Of a stretch of 64,000 nt of DNA, positions 9,901 through 17,385 are shown one piece after another. A program made the translations under genes and the position numbers. Positions within the stretch are counted from its first letter, which is position 1. Each line of letters begins with the position of its first letter. The notes beneath the pieces were generated by a model that was not told the DNA's origin, ran no database searches, and saw only the letters and a list, made by a program, of their open reading frames with translations. Source of the DNA: Gemmatimonas sp. (GTDB taxonomy: Bacteria > Gemmatimonadota > Gemmatimonadetes > Gemmatimonadales > Gemmatimonadaceae); contig JAABRO010000033.1 in NCBI GenBank assembly GCA_011390885.1, forward strand, positions 123,092 to 187,091. The letters run 5' to 3'.

Positions 9901-10749
9901 CGCAACAGCTGCATCGGCCCGTGGACCACGAGCGCGAACCTGAGCGTGTCGCTCAACTCGGTGCGCCTCGGCCTGCCGCAGCGCGCCAACATCACGCTGC
10001 AGATCTCCAACCCGCTCGGCGGCTTCGACCGGCTCATCAATGGCCAGGACAACCTCAAGGGCTGGGGCCAGACGATCATTCCCGAACAGCAGCTGCTGTA
10101 CGTGCGCGGCTTCGATCCGCAGACGAGCAGCTACAAGTACGAAGTGAACGAGCGGTTCGGTTCCACGCGTCCCTCGCAGACCACGTTCCGCCAGCCGGTG
10201 GCGATGACGGCGCTGGTGAGCTTCGACATCGGCCCGACGCGCGAGCGGCAGCAGCTGCTGCAGCAGCTCGACCGCGGCCGCACGCGCCCCGGCAACAAGC
10301 CGTCGCTGCAGCAGCTGCGCGGCACGGTGAGTGCGGGGCTCATCAACCCGATGCAGCAGATCCTCGTGCAGGCCGACTCGCTCAAGCTGACGCGCAAGCA
10401 GGCGGACAGCCTGGCCACGCTCAATCGCTGGTACGTGCTGAGCAGCGACAAGGTGTGGGGGCCGATCGCGCGCGAGCTCGCCGATCTGCCGGACCGCTAC
10501 AACCACGATCAGGCGTTCAGCAAGTATCGCCGCGGCCGTGAGCAGTCGGTGGACATGCTCCTCAAGGTGGTGCCCGAGATCAAGGGGCTGCTGACGCCGG
10601 AGCAGTATCGCATGCTGCCGGCGCAGCTGGCCGCGTTCATGGATGCCCGCACGCTGCGCGCGCTGCGCTCCGGCACGGCGGGCGGCGGCGGTGGCGGTGG
10701 CGGCATGGGTGGTTTCGGCGGCGGCATGGGCGGCCGAGGTCGCGGATGA
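6985..10749 (+). CDS. TonB-dependent receptor-like outer-membrane protein with C-terminal LTxxQ domain
   Basis: This 1254-aa protein starts at GTG 6985 with a Sec signal ending near LAAQ. Residues about 28-110 form a carboxypeptidase-regulatory-like domain (GRVTGPTGQAIPNVTVTAT), followed by a plug region near 150-240 and a long beta-barrel rich in alternating aromatic strands. The last barrel strand seems to be MTALVSFDIGP near residue 1075. Unusually, about 170 residues follow: a helical segment with two exact LTxxQ motifs, LTRKQ at 1135-1139 and LTPEQ at 1203-1207, as in Spy/CpxP periplasmic proteins, then a Gly-rich tail. A second Gly tract lies near 388-408 inside the barrel. The cargo is unknown. 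The stop overlaps an in-frame ATG of the next gene. Confidence 0.82.
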   Translation: MHTIRSLALRALLLVLAVATPLAAQGVDIIRGRVTGPTGQAIPNVTVTATTLTGQVSRSVRTGNDGRYTISFPGGEGDYWVSFSSIGLTPRRYQVKRTADQEILIADARMAPAAVNLEAVTTTTRVAATRGDTVGDVSGNERDLNTTDPGLLTAEQMGDLVAMASAIPGVQLIPGADGGADAFSVFGLGGDQNNTQLNGLNFGDASIPRDAQVFASLSTSPYDVARGGFSGGQLTLRTRSGSNFMRRSLSTNLVSPQTQWLDRAAIASGQQYTNLSMGGSASGPISPDRLFYNSSFQFDRRMNDLQTLVNTDALGFTTAGVATDSVLRFLDIIGGQALPASVAGFPGQAITNRGSFLGSFDFTPLSSARGNTYAISISGNMNQTLPTGGGGGGGGFGGGGFGGGGSALSTPTRQGKTLNYSGSVQLRQSGLLGIFGILTETTIGSNISRSDNDPYLFLPSGSVRVNSLLDDGTSSVRNLAFGGSPAANTASGSSSHGLVNTLSWFSSDNRHRVKLTSELRYEDYWQDLTQNELGSFSFNSLADLQAGRPASFTRQLAPRRREGSQVVGAMSLGDAWRPVNDVQIQYGVRVDGNQFLQGPNENPLVQQAFGLNNADVPNRLYVSPRLGFSWTYGTDAQVALIPGMVRAPRAVVRGGIGIFQNTPRTQLIGGAIDNTGLATGLQQLTCLGAAAPSPNWSDYLVDRGNIPIACADGTSGTVFANSNPNVTLFDRNFVAQRSLRSNLQWAGAILNNRFRSSVDFTYSRNLGQSGSFDINFPGQQQFTLANEGGRPVFVSPSSIVPTTGQTAWREARVVDDFGRVSLQRSNLTSESKQLTVSLNPLAFNSKFMWGLSYVLSDVRDQFYGFQSTVGDPTQREWARGNFSRHQIQYNLSREFFERVTIRWFGNIRSGTPYTPLISGDVNGDSYGNDRAFVFDPAAVADPQLSSGMTALLANATGQARECLQSQLGALAGRNSCIGPWTTSANLSVSLNSVRLGLPQRANITLQISNPLGGFDRLINGQDNLKGWGQTIIPEQQLLYVRGFDPQTSSYKYEVNERFGSTRPSQTTFRQPVAMTALVSFDIGPTRERQQLLQQLDRGRTRPGNKPSLQQLRGTVSAGLINPMQQILVQADSLKLTRKQADSLATLNRWYVLSSDKVWGPIARELADLPDRYNHDQAFSKYRRGREQSVDMLLKVVPEIKGLLTPEQYRMLPAQLAAFMDARTLRALRSGTAGGGGGGGGMGGFGGGMGGRGRG

Positions 10750-10808
10750 GCCCGCGCACCGGTCCCCTGCCAATCAGCGATATGCCTTCTTCTTCCCGGA
10801 CGAGCCAG

Positions 10809-12359
10809 ATGACGCGTTTCCTGAAGGTGTCGGTCTCCACGATGGGCGTGGCCACGCTCGTCGCGCCGTTCGGCGCGATGCTCGGCGCCCAGGAGACGAC
10901 GCCGCAGATTCCGCTGCGGCCGCTCGGTGCCGTCGAAGCACGCACGGCCACGTCGCTCGGCAACATCAACCAACTGCGCGCGCTCCCGGACGGCCGCGTG
11001 TTCGTGAATGACGGTCCGCGGCGGCAGGTGCTGCTGCTCGATGGCGCGCTCAAGACCGAGCGTGTCGTGGCCGACACGATGGCGGCGTCGATCCCCTACG
11101 GCACGCGCAACTTCGGCGTGATGCCGTACGTGGCCGACTCCACGCTGCTCGTGGATCCGGCCACGCTCTCCATGCTCGTGCTCAACAGCAAGGGTGAGTT
11201 GGTGCGCGTGATGGCGGCGCCGCGCGCGAATGACCTGAACTTCCTGGCGAGCGCGAACCTGGGCACGCACGCCTTCGATTCCGAGGGGCGGCTCATCTAC
11301 CGCCTGAACCAGCCGGGCGGGTTCGGTGGCGGTGGCGGCATGATGATGGGTGGCCCGATGATGGGCGGGTTCGGCGGTGGCCGCGGTGGCGACCGGGGTG
11401 GTCAGCAGGGCGGCGGACGCGGTGGCCAGCCGGCCGCGGCGCCGACGCCCGCCGGTCAACCGTCGGCGCAGCAGATCCGCGCCCAGGTGAATGCCGCGCG
11501 CGAGGATCGCTTCCCCGGTGGTGGCAACACGGCCACGATCACCGTGGGCGGCGAGCGTCGCACGCGGTCGTTCACCGACCGCAACATGCCGGACTCGGTG
11601 CCGATCCTGCGCGCCAACTTCGATACGCGCAAGGTGGACACGGTCACGTTCATGCGGGTCACCAATCCGCAGATCGAGATGAAGACGGGCGAGGACGGCG
11701 AGATGCGTGTGAGCGCGAAGATGAATCCGCTGCCGCAGAACGACGACTGGGCGCTCATGCGTGACGGGTCGGTGGCGGTGGTGCGCGTGCTCGACTACCG
11801 CATCGACTGGTTCAAGCCGAACGGCGAACTCGAGCGCTCCGCACCGCTGCCGTTCGACTGGAAGCGCATCTCCGATGAAGAGAAGGACAAGATGGTGGAC
11901 TCGCTCAAGATCGCCGCGAAGGAGGCCTCCGACCGCATTGCCCAGATGATGGCGCAGGGTGGTGGCGGGCGTGGCTTCCGGCCGAGCTTCGAGCCGGTCG
12001 ATGCGCAGTTCCTGCCGGACTACTATCCGCCGATTCGCGCCGGCACCACCGTGGCCGACTACGATGGCAACCTCTGGATCCTGCCGGCAACCTCGTCGCT
12101 CGCTGGCCAGATGGCGGCCATGATTCCGCCGGGTGCGGCGGGGCGCGTCCCGCCCGGCATGCTCCCGGCCGGCATGGCGGCGCCGTCGGCGGGGCTCGCC
12201 TACGACGTGGTGAACCGGAAGGGCGAGCTGGTCGAGCGCGTCCAGCTGCCCGCCGGACGCACCATCGCCGGCTTCGGGCCGGATGGCGTGGTGTACCTCA
12301 CGGCGCGCGAGGGGCGCGAGGTGTTCCTCGAGAAGGCTCGGCGCCTGCCGCCGCCGTAG
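10809..12359 (+). CDS. secreted beta-propeller-like protein with Gly-rich insert
   Basis: The product is 516 aa from ATG 10809. That start gives a clean signal peptide (MTRFLKVSVSTMGVATLV... ending LGAQ). An in-frame ATG at 10746 overlaps the receptor stop (ATGA) and would add 21 residues, so translational coupling is possible. The body contains repeated short strands like those of NHL/6-bladed propellers (LRALPDGRVFVND; ALMRDGSVAVVRVLDYR; GFGPDGVVYLT). Between residues about 172 and 212 there is a Gly/Met/Arg/Gln-rich low-complexity insert that resembles the tail of the upstream receptor. Location downstream of the receptor suggests a periplasmic or surface partner. The fold is inferred; no catalytic residues are recognised. 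Confidence 0.7.
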   Translation: MTRFLKVSVSTMGVATLVAPFGAMLGAQETTPQIPLRPLGAVEARTATSLGNINQLRALPDGRVFVNDGPRRQVLLLDGALKTERVVADTMAASIPYGTRNFGVMPYVADSTLLVDPATLSMLVLNSKGELVRVMAAPRANDLNFLASANLGTHAFDSEGRLIYRLNQPGGFGGGGGMMMGGPMMGGFGGGRGGDRGGQQGGGRGGQPAAAPTPAGQPSAQQIRAQVNAAREDRFPGGGNTATITVGGERRTRSFTDRNMPDSVPILRANFDTRKVDTVTFMRVTNPQIEMKTGEDGEMRVSAKMNPLPQNDDWALMRDGSVAVVRVLDYRIDWFKPNGELERSAPLPFDWKRISDEEKDKMVDSLKIAAKEASDRIAQMMAQGGGGRGFRPSFEPVDAQFLPDYYPPIRAGTTVADYDGNLWILPATSSLAGQMAAMIPPGAAGRVPPGMLPAGMAAPSAGLAYDVVNRKGELVERVQLPAGRTIAGFGPDGVVYLTAREGREVFLEKARRLPPP

Positions 12360-12380
12360 TCAGCTGCCCTCGATCGTTCC

Positions 12381-12414
12381 CGCGCGCCCGTCCGGAGTCC
12401 CGGACGGGCGCGCG
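12381..12414 (+). terminator. strong hairpin terminator after the propeller gene
   Basis: A perfect 15-bp G+C stem (12381-12395 with 12400-12414) and a 4-nt loop (agtc) are followed by CCTTT. It lies 21 bases after the stop at 12359 and closes the receptor/propeller unit. Confidence 0.85.
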
Positions 12415-12453
12415 GCCTTTCGGGGCGACCCGGAACGCGGTTCGGAATCGTGC

Positions 12454-12459
12454 TATTCT
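12454..12459 (+). promoter_or_regulatory. -10 element (TATTCT) of a leaderless transcript
   Basis: TGCTATTCT resembles an extended -10 (TGnTAnnnT). It lies only 6 nt before the ATG at 12466, and there is no ribosome-binding site between them. This spacing is that of leaderless promoters known from Deinococcus and Actinobacteria. It sits right after the preceding terminator. Confidence 0.55.
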
Positions 12460-12465
12460 TCCTGC

Positions 12466-12915
12466 ATGCGACTCTCAACCCTGCTCCTTCGCGCGGCCGT
12501 GCTCGGCGCCGTCGTGCTTTCGGCCCCGGTGGCCGCCCACGCGCAGCAGGCGGCGGCGAAGCCGGCCGCACAGCCCGCGCCCGAGATCTACTTCCGCGCG
12601 CCCCGCGACGGCGCGACGGTGCCCACCACGTTCGCGGTCGAGTTCGGGCTGCGGAACTACGGCGTGGCACCGGCCGGCGTGAGCCTCGCCGGTACCGGGC
12701 ACTTTCACGTGCTCATCAACGTGGAGCCGCCGGCGCCCGGCGTGATGATCCCCGCCGACTCGCTGCATCGGCACTTCGGCGGCGGACAGATCGAGACGAC
12801 GCTTACGCTCGCGCCCGGCACGTACACGCTGCGCGCGGTGCTGGCGGACCACGAGCACAAGGTGATCAGCCGCGAGCTGATCTCGCGGCCGATCCGCATC
12901 ACCGTCCGTCGCTGA
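12466..12915 (+). CDS. DUF4399 domain protein, exported
   Basis: This 149-aa protein has a Sec signal (MRLSTLLLRAAVLGAVVL, cleaved near AHAQ) and a single DUF4399 domain. The family pattern is visible: PRDGATVPTTFAVEFGLRNY, then GHFHVLINV and a C-terminal HEHKVIS. The fold is probably immunoglobulin-like and periplasmic, and the His-rich strands (GHFH, HRHF, DHEH) could bind metal, although no role is established. The gene stands alone between a terminator and the convergent cardiolipin synthase gene. Its start is fixed by the signal peptide and by the -10-like hexamer 6 nt upstream, which implies a leaderless message. Confidence 0.82.
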   Translation: MRLSTLLLRAAVLGAVVLSAPVAAHAQQAAAKPAAQPAPEIYFRAPRDGATVPTTFAVEFGLRNYGVAPAGVSLAGTGHFHVLINVEPPAPGVMIPADSLHRHFGGGQIETTLTLAPGTYTLRAVLADHEHKVISRELISRPIRITVRR

Positions 12916-12954
12916 CCGCCCCGACGCCGGCCGCCGAGCGCGGCCGGCGTCGCA

Positions 12955-14406
12955 TCAGAGGTACGGCGAGCCGAGCCGTGCCACCCCGTCTCGCCAGCGC
13001 ACCATGAGCGGCCGCGCCTTGATCTCGGCGAGGGACACCGGACGTGCGATCGCGATGCGGTCGTCGATCAGCGTCTCGAGCTCGCGCGTGAGCGGCGCGT
13101 CGAAGCACTCCACGTTGAACTCGAAGTTCAGCAGCAGGCTGCGCGCGTCCCAGTTCGTGGAGCCGATGAGGCACCACTGCCCGTCCACCGTGAACGCCTT
13201 GGTGTGATCGAAGGGCGGTGGCGTGAGGTGCACGCGGCACCCCTTTTCGAGCAGCGGGCGGAACTGGGGGGTCATCGCCCAGTCCATCACGGGAATGTTG
13301 CTGCGCCCCGGCACGACGATGTCCACCGTCACGCCGCGCATGGCCGCGACCTGCAGCGCGCGCAGCAGCACATCGTCGAGCAGGAAGTACGGGCTGATGA
13401 TGCGAACGTGCGCCTGCGCCGCCGAGAGCGCGCCGAGGATGAGCTCGAGGATGTTCTCGAGGTCGTTGTCGGGGCCGTCGGGCACGCCGCGCGCCACGAC
13501 GTGACCGTGGCGCGCGAGCCGAGGAAACCACGGCTCGCGATCGAGCGCCTCGCGCGTGACGAAGGCCCAGTCCACGGCGAAGGTGCGCTGCAGTTCGTAC
13601 ACGATCGGCCCTTCCATGCGGAAGTGCAGGCAGCGCACCGGCGACGCGGGGCGGCGGCCCAGCCAGTGTCCCTCGCGGATGTTCATGCCGCCCGTGAAGC
13701 CGACGCGTCCGTCGATCACCAGGATCTTGCGGTGGTTGCGCAGGTTCGCATAGCGGAAGAGGCGAGGCAGGCGTGTGGGGAGGAACGTGGCCACCGGAAT
13801 GCCGGCGTCCCGCAGGCGGCTCACCATGGTGGGGCGCGAGTAGCGCGAGCCCACGTCATCGATGAGCACGCGCACCTGCACGCCGCGCGTGTGCGCCGCC
13901 CGCAGGGCCTCGAGGAATGCCTCACCCGCCGCATCGCTGTCGAAGATGTAGCTGAGCAGCGTGATCGTGGACGTGGCCTCGCCGATGGCGGCCAGCATGG
14001 CGGGATAGGCCTCGTCGCCATCACGCAGCGGCGTGATGGTGTTGCCGGGGAGCAGCGGGTTGCCCGTGGTCTGGAAGCCGAGCCGCGCGAGGCCGGGCAG
14101 CGACGGGTGCTGCGCGGCGAGCGCCTCGATGAACTCACCACCGGCCTGCAGCACGCGGAACTCTCCCGTGTCACCGAGCATCGGCTCGCGCTGCAGCGCC
14201 ACGGCGGCGCGCTGGATGCGATTGATGCCGAAGCCCACGTAGAGCAGCGAGCCCACGATCGGCGCGAGCCAGGCCAGCCCCACCCACCCGATGACCGCCG
14301 GCACCTGCCGCTTGCGCAGCACAGCGTCGATCGTCACGCCGATCGCGCCGAGGATGTGCGCCGCCGGCACCACGAAGAGCCAGAGGTCGGTGAGGAACGG
14401 GAGCAT
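12955..14406 (-). CDS. cls: cardiolipin synthase (phospholipase D superfamily)
   Basis: This membrane enzyme condenses phosphatidylglycerol into cardiolipin. From ATG 14406 it is 483 aa, nearly the length of E. coli ClsA (486); a GTG at 14469 would add 21 proline-rich residues. Two N-terminal membrane helices (MLPFLTDLWLFVVPAAHIL and a second near 35-60) precede two phospholipase D HKD motifs: H225, K227, D232 (HRKILVID) and H401, K403, D408 (HTKAFTVD). Each is followed by the usual GG/S and N residues. The gene is divergent from the MFS carrier at 14609; the 202 bases between them should hold both promoters. Confidence 0.92.
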   Translation of the reverse strand: MLPFLTDLWLFVVPAAHILGAIGVTIDAVLRKRQVPAVIGWVGLAWLAPIVGSLLYVGFGINRIQRAAVALQREPMLGDTGEFRVLQAGGEFIEALAAQHPSLPGLARLGFQTTGNPLLPGNTITPLRDGDEAYPAMLAAIGEATSTITLLSYIFDSDAAGEAFLEALRAAHTRGVQVRVLIDDVGSRYSRPTMVSRLRDAGIPVATFLPTRLPRLFRYANLRNHRKILVIDGRVGFTGGMNIREGHWLGRRPASPVRCLHFRMEGPIVYELQRTFAVDWAFVTREALDREPWFPRLARHGHVVARGVPDGPDNDLENILELILGALSAAQAHVRIISPYFLLDDVLLRALQVAAMRGVTVDIVVPGRSNIPVMDWAMTPQFRPLLEKGCRVHLTPPPFDHTKAFTVDGQWCLIGSTNWDARSLLLNFEFNVECFDAPLTRELETLIDDRIAIARPVSLAEIKARPLMVRWRDGVARLGSPYL

Positions 14407-14608
14407 GGGGGGAAGCTGGGGGCGCGGGGGAACGGGGACAACCGGGGGCTCGTGAGGGGCGAGGCCCACGGTCGCGTCCGCCTTGCGCCAGGGAGGCGCG
14501 GACTGCCACTTGAGGCCACCTCAACGCCCATTGCCGGCGGTGAGTAAACGAGCAGTGACGCCGCCGCCGCGATGCGCCGGCGCTCCCCTCCCGGATCCGG
14601 AGTCTCGC

Positions 14609-15952
14609 ATGGCAGCAGGTGGCGTGTCGACGTGGGTGCGCAACGCAGTGGATGCCCGGCCGGGCGAAGGCGCGGCGCTGGTGTGGTCGTGCGCCTACTA
14701 CTTCTTCGTGCTGTGCGCGTACTACGTGCTGCGCCCGATCCGCGACGAGATGGGCGCGGCGGGCGGTGTGGACAATCTCGCGTGGCTGTTCACCGGCACG
14801 CTGGCGGCGATGCTGCTGGTGCAGCCGTTCTACGGCGCGCTCGTGGCCAGGCTGCCGCGCCGGCGCTTCGTGCCGCTCACGTACCGGTTCTTCATCCTGA
14901 ACCTGGTCGTGTTCTTCGCGCTGCTGAAGGCCGCCGACGCGACGCAGAGCGTGTGGATCGGGCGCGTGTTCTTCATCTGGACGAGCGTCTTCAACCTGTT
15001 CGTGGTCTCGGTGTTCTGGTCGTTCATGACCGACATCTTCCGCCCCGGGCAGTCGAAGCGGCTCTTCGGCATCGTGGCCGTGGGCGGCACGGTGGGCGCG
15101 GTGCTCGGCTCCACCATCACCACCGCGCTCGCCAAGCCGCTCGGGTCGGTGAACCTGCTGCTGGTGTCGGCGCTCATCCTCGAGCTGGCCGCGCGCGCCT
15201 CGAACGCGCTCGACGCGCGCGAGCCGCTGCTGCGCGCCGCCGACTCGGCGGACGACACGGCGAAGGCTCCCACGGCCGGCGAGGCGAGGGCCGCGGCCGA
15301 CGGCAGCAACGCCGACACGGTGATCGGCGGTGGCGTGCTGGATGGCGTGAAGCACGTGCTCAAGTCGCCGTACCTGATCGGCATCGCCGTGCTGATGCTG
15401 TTCTTCACCATCGCGTCCACGTTCCTGTACTTCCAGCAGGTGGACATCGTGGCACAGGCGTTCGCCGACGATCGCGATGCGCGCACACGCACCTTCGGGC
15501 TCATCGACCTCGCGGTGAACGTCCTCACGCTCGTCACGCAGCTGTTCCTCACCGGGCGCGTGGTGAAGTGGTTCGGCGTGGGGGTCACGCTCGCCTTCCT
15601 GCCGGTGGTCACGCTCATCGGCTTCGCGGTGCTCGGCGTGTCGCCCGTGCTGCCGGTGCTGATCGTGTTCCTGGTGATCCGACGCGCGGGCAACTTCGCG
15701 ATCCAGCGTCCGGCGCGCGAAGCGCTGTACACCGTGCTGCCGCGCGGCGACAAGTACAAGGCGAAGAACTTCAACGACACCTTCGTGTACCGTCTGGGCG
15801 ACCAGATGGGCGCGTGGTCGTACACGTGGATGGGCGTGTTCGGGCTCGGCCTGTCGGGGCTGGCCTTCAGCATGGTGCCACTGTCGGCGGCGTGGCTCGT
15901 GCTCGCGCTGTGGCTCGGTCGGCAGTACAAGGCGCAGGAGGCGCGCGGCTGA
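14609..15952 (+). CDS. MFS/ATP-ADP translocase-like membrane transporter
   Basis: The protein is 447 aa with about 12 predicted membrane helices. The N-terminal part (FFVLCAYYVLRPIRDEMG) and the helix-loop FWSFMTDIFRPGQSKRLFG match the TLC-like (NTP/NTP antiporter-related) MFS proteins of free-living bacteria. A hydrophilic Ala/Asp-rich loop lies near residues 205-240. In intracellular parasites related carriers exchange ATP and ADP; in free-living bacteria the substrate is unknown, so nucleotide exchange should not be assumed. ATG 14609 was chosen because upstream residues are proline-rich and not membrane-like. It is followed by the repeat element at 16013. Confidence 0.75.
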   Translation: MAAGGVSTWVRNAVDARPGEGAALVWSCAYYFFVLCAYYVLRPIRDEMGAAGGVDNLAWLFTGTLAAMLLVQPFYGALVARLPRRRFVPLTYRFFILNLVVFFALLKAADATQSVWIGRVFFIWTSVFNLFVVSVFWSFMTDIFRPGQSKRLFGIVAVGGTVGAVLGSTITTALAKPLGSVNLLLVSALILELAARASNALDAREPLLRAADSADDTAKAPTAGEARAAADGSNADTVIGGGVLDGVKHVLKSPYLIGIAVLMLFFTIASTFLYFQQVDIVAQAFADDRDARTRTFGLIDLAVNVLTLVTQLFLTGRVVKWFGVGVTLAFLPVVTLIGFAVLGVSPVLPVLIVFLVIRRAGNFAIQRPAREALYTVLPRGDKYKAKNFNDTFVYRLGDQMGAWSYTWMGVFGLGLSGLAFSMVPLSAAWLVLALWLGRQYKAQEARG

Positions 15953-16012
15953 GGCGGTGCGTCACCGTAGCCGATCGCCGCAGGTGCACCGTCCCCGGGC
16001 CGGGGACGAACT

Positions 16013-16162
16013 GCGAAAGACGCGAAGGCGCGAAGGGCGCGAACACGGCACGTGCGGCCGCGCTGGCCGCTTCGCGCGGCGTTCGGCGCGCCTTCGAGAC
16101 GCCCGCGATCTCACCGGCCGTTCTCGCGTCTGTCGCGCCCTTCGCGCCTTCGCGTCTGTCGC
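16013..16162 (+). repeat. dispersed intergenic inverted-repeat element, copy 1
   Basis: The arms 16013-16042 and 16133-16162 are complementary over 30 bp with one mismatch (core gacgcgaaggcgcgaagggc). About 90 bases lie between them, starting gaacacggcacg. The left arm is preceded by aact. The element fills most of the 283-base gap between the MFS carrier and the sulfite-oxidase-like gene. Related copies lie at 41378 and 56211. Confidence 0.8.
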
Positions 16163-16223
16163 CGTTGCTGATGTCGGCCGGCACGCCGCACGTCGCGCTG
16201 GGGACGAACGGCGGCGGACGCGC

Positions 16224-16229
16224 TAGCTT
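16224..16229 (+). promoter_or_regulatory. -10 element (TAGCTT) of a leaderless transcript
   Basis: TAGCTT lies 6 nt before the ATG at 16236, the same spacing as TATTCT before the gene at 12466. No Shine-Dalgarno sequence lies between the hexamer and the start codon. Confidence 0.5.
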
Positions 16230-16235
16230 GCGCGC

Positions 16236-17306
16236 ATGACTGCCTCCGATCCTGCGGTGACCGGCGCGCCGATGCGCCGGTCCATCAAGGCCTTCCCGTA
16301 CAACGCGGAAACGCGCCTCGAGTCGCTCGAGACCACGCTGACGCCGCCGGGTCGTCACTACGTGCGCTCGAACTTCGCGGTGCCCGACCTGTCGCCCGAG
16401 TCGTATCGGCTCGTCGTGGCGGGCGCGGTGCACGCGGCGGTCACGTTCGACCTCGCCGCCCTGCGTGCCCTGCCGTCGCACGCACTCGCCGTGACCATGG
16501 AGTGCGCCGGCAACGACCGGCTCGGCATGCGTCCCGTGCCGGCGGGCGAGCCCTGGGCGAGCGGCGCGGTGGGCACGGCCGTGTGGGGCGGTGTGCGGCT
16601 GCGCGACGTGCTGGCGGCGGCCGGCGTGCGCGCCGACGCCTGCGAGCTGGTGGTCACCGGCGCCGATCGCGGCCCGCGGGACGATGCGCGCACACCCGGC
16701 GACGTGTCCTTTGCGCGCGGCCTGCCGCTCGAGGTGGCGATGCACGAGGACACGCTGCTCGCGCTCAGCATGCACGGTGCGCCGCTGCCCGCCGAGCACG
16801 GGGCGCCGGTGCGGCTGATCGTGCCCGGCTGGTACGGCATGGCGAGCGTGAAGTGGGTCACGTCGCTGCAGCTCGTCAGCGAGCCGTTCACCGGGTACTT
16901 CCAGCGGGATCGCTACGTGTACGATGTGGCGGGCGAGGTGCGTCCGGTCACGCGCATGCTCGTGAAGTCGATGATCACCGCGCCGGCGGAGGGGGCCGAC
17001 CTGACCTTCGGGCCGGTGGAAGTGCACGGCTGGGCGTGGTCGGGATCGGGCCCGATCGAGCGCGTGGAGTTCTCGGGCGACGGCACCTCGTGGCAGGACG
17101 CGACGCTGGGCGAGCCGGCCAGCGCCCACGCGTGGACGCCCTGGACGTGCCTGTGGCGGCCGGAACACGCCGGCCGGGCCGTGCTGCAGAGCCGCGCCAC
17201 CGACGCCACCGGGGCGACGCAGCCGGATGCGATCGTCTGGAATCGGCTGGGGTACGGCAACAACGCGGTGCGCCCCGTCGTGGTGGACGTGTGCGCAGCG
17301 AGTTAG
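16236..17306 (+). CDS. sulfite oxidase-family molybdopterin enzyme
   Basis: This 356-aa protein has the two parts of the sulfite oxidase family. The N-terminal molybdopterin domain runs from about 15 to 220 and includes FAVPDL, the molybdenum-ligand motif MECAGN (Cys90) and LIVPGWYG. The C-terminal dimerisation domain runs from about 235 to 350 (GWAWSGSGPIERVEFSGDG). The likely reaction is oxidation of sulfite or a related oxyanion. It has no heme domain and, unlike many bacterial relatives such as SorA/SorT and MsrP, no Tat or Sec signal: the N-terminus is MTASDPAVTGAPMRR. It may therefore act in the cytoplasm. No cytochrome partner gene is adjacent. Confidence 0.85.
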   Translation: MTASDPAVTGAPMRRSIKAFPYNAETRLESLETTLTPPGRHYVRSNFAVPDLSPESYRLVVAGAVHAAVTFDLAALRALPSHALAVTMECAGNDRLGMRPVPAGEPWASGAVGTAVWGGVRLRDVLAAAGVRADACELVVTGADRGPRDDARTPGDVSFARGLPLEVAMHEDTLLALSMHGAPLPAEHGAPVRLIVPGWYGMASVKWVTSLQLVSEPFTGYFQRDRYVYDVAGEVRPVTRMLVKSMITAPAEGADLTFGPVEVHGWAWSGSGPIERVEFSGDGTSWQDATLGEPASAHAWTPWTCLWRPEHAGRAVLQSRATDATGATQPDAIVWNRLGYGNNAVRPVVVDVCAAS

Positions 17307-17385
17307 TCTTCGGGAGCGAACAGCACGGTGACAGCTGGCGATGCGAGCCCTGTCGCCCCGGCGTCGACACCTCAGCGGAACCGAC

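Noticed and set aside
6196..10773. 1525-codon open frame antisense to the TonB-dependent receptor gene
   Set aside because: Its translation is His/Arg/Ala-rich without domains and mirrors the codon bias of the real gene at 6985; in G+C-rich DNA such antisense frames are common.
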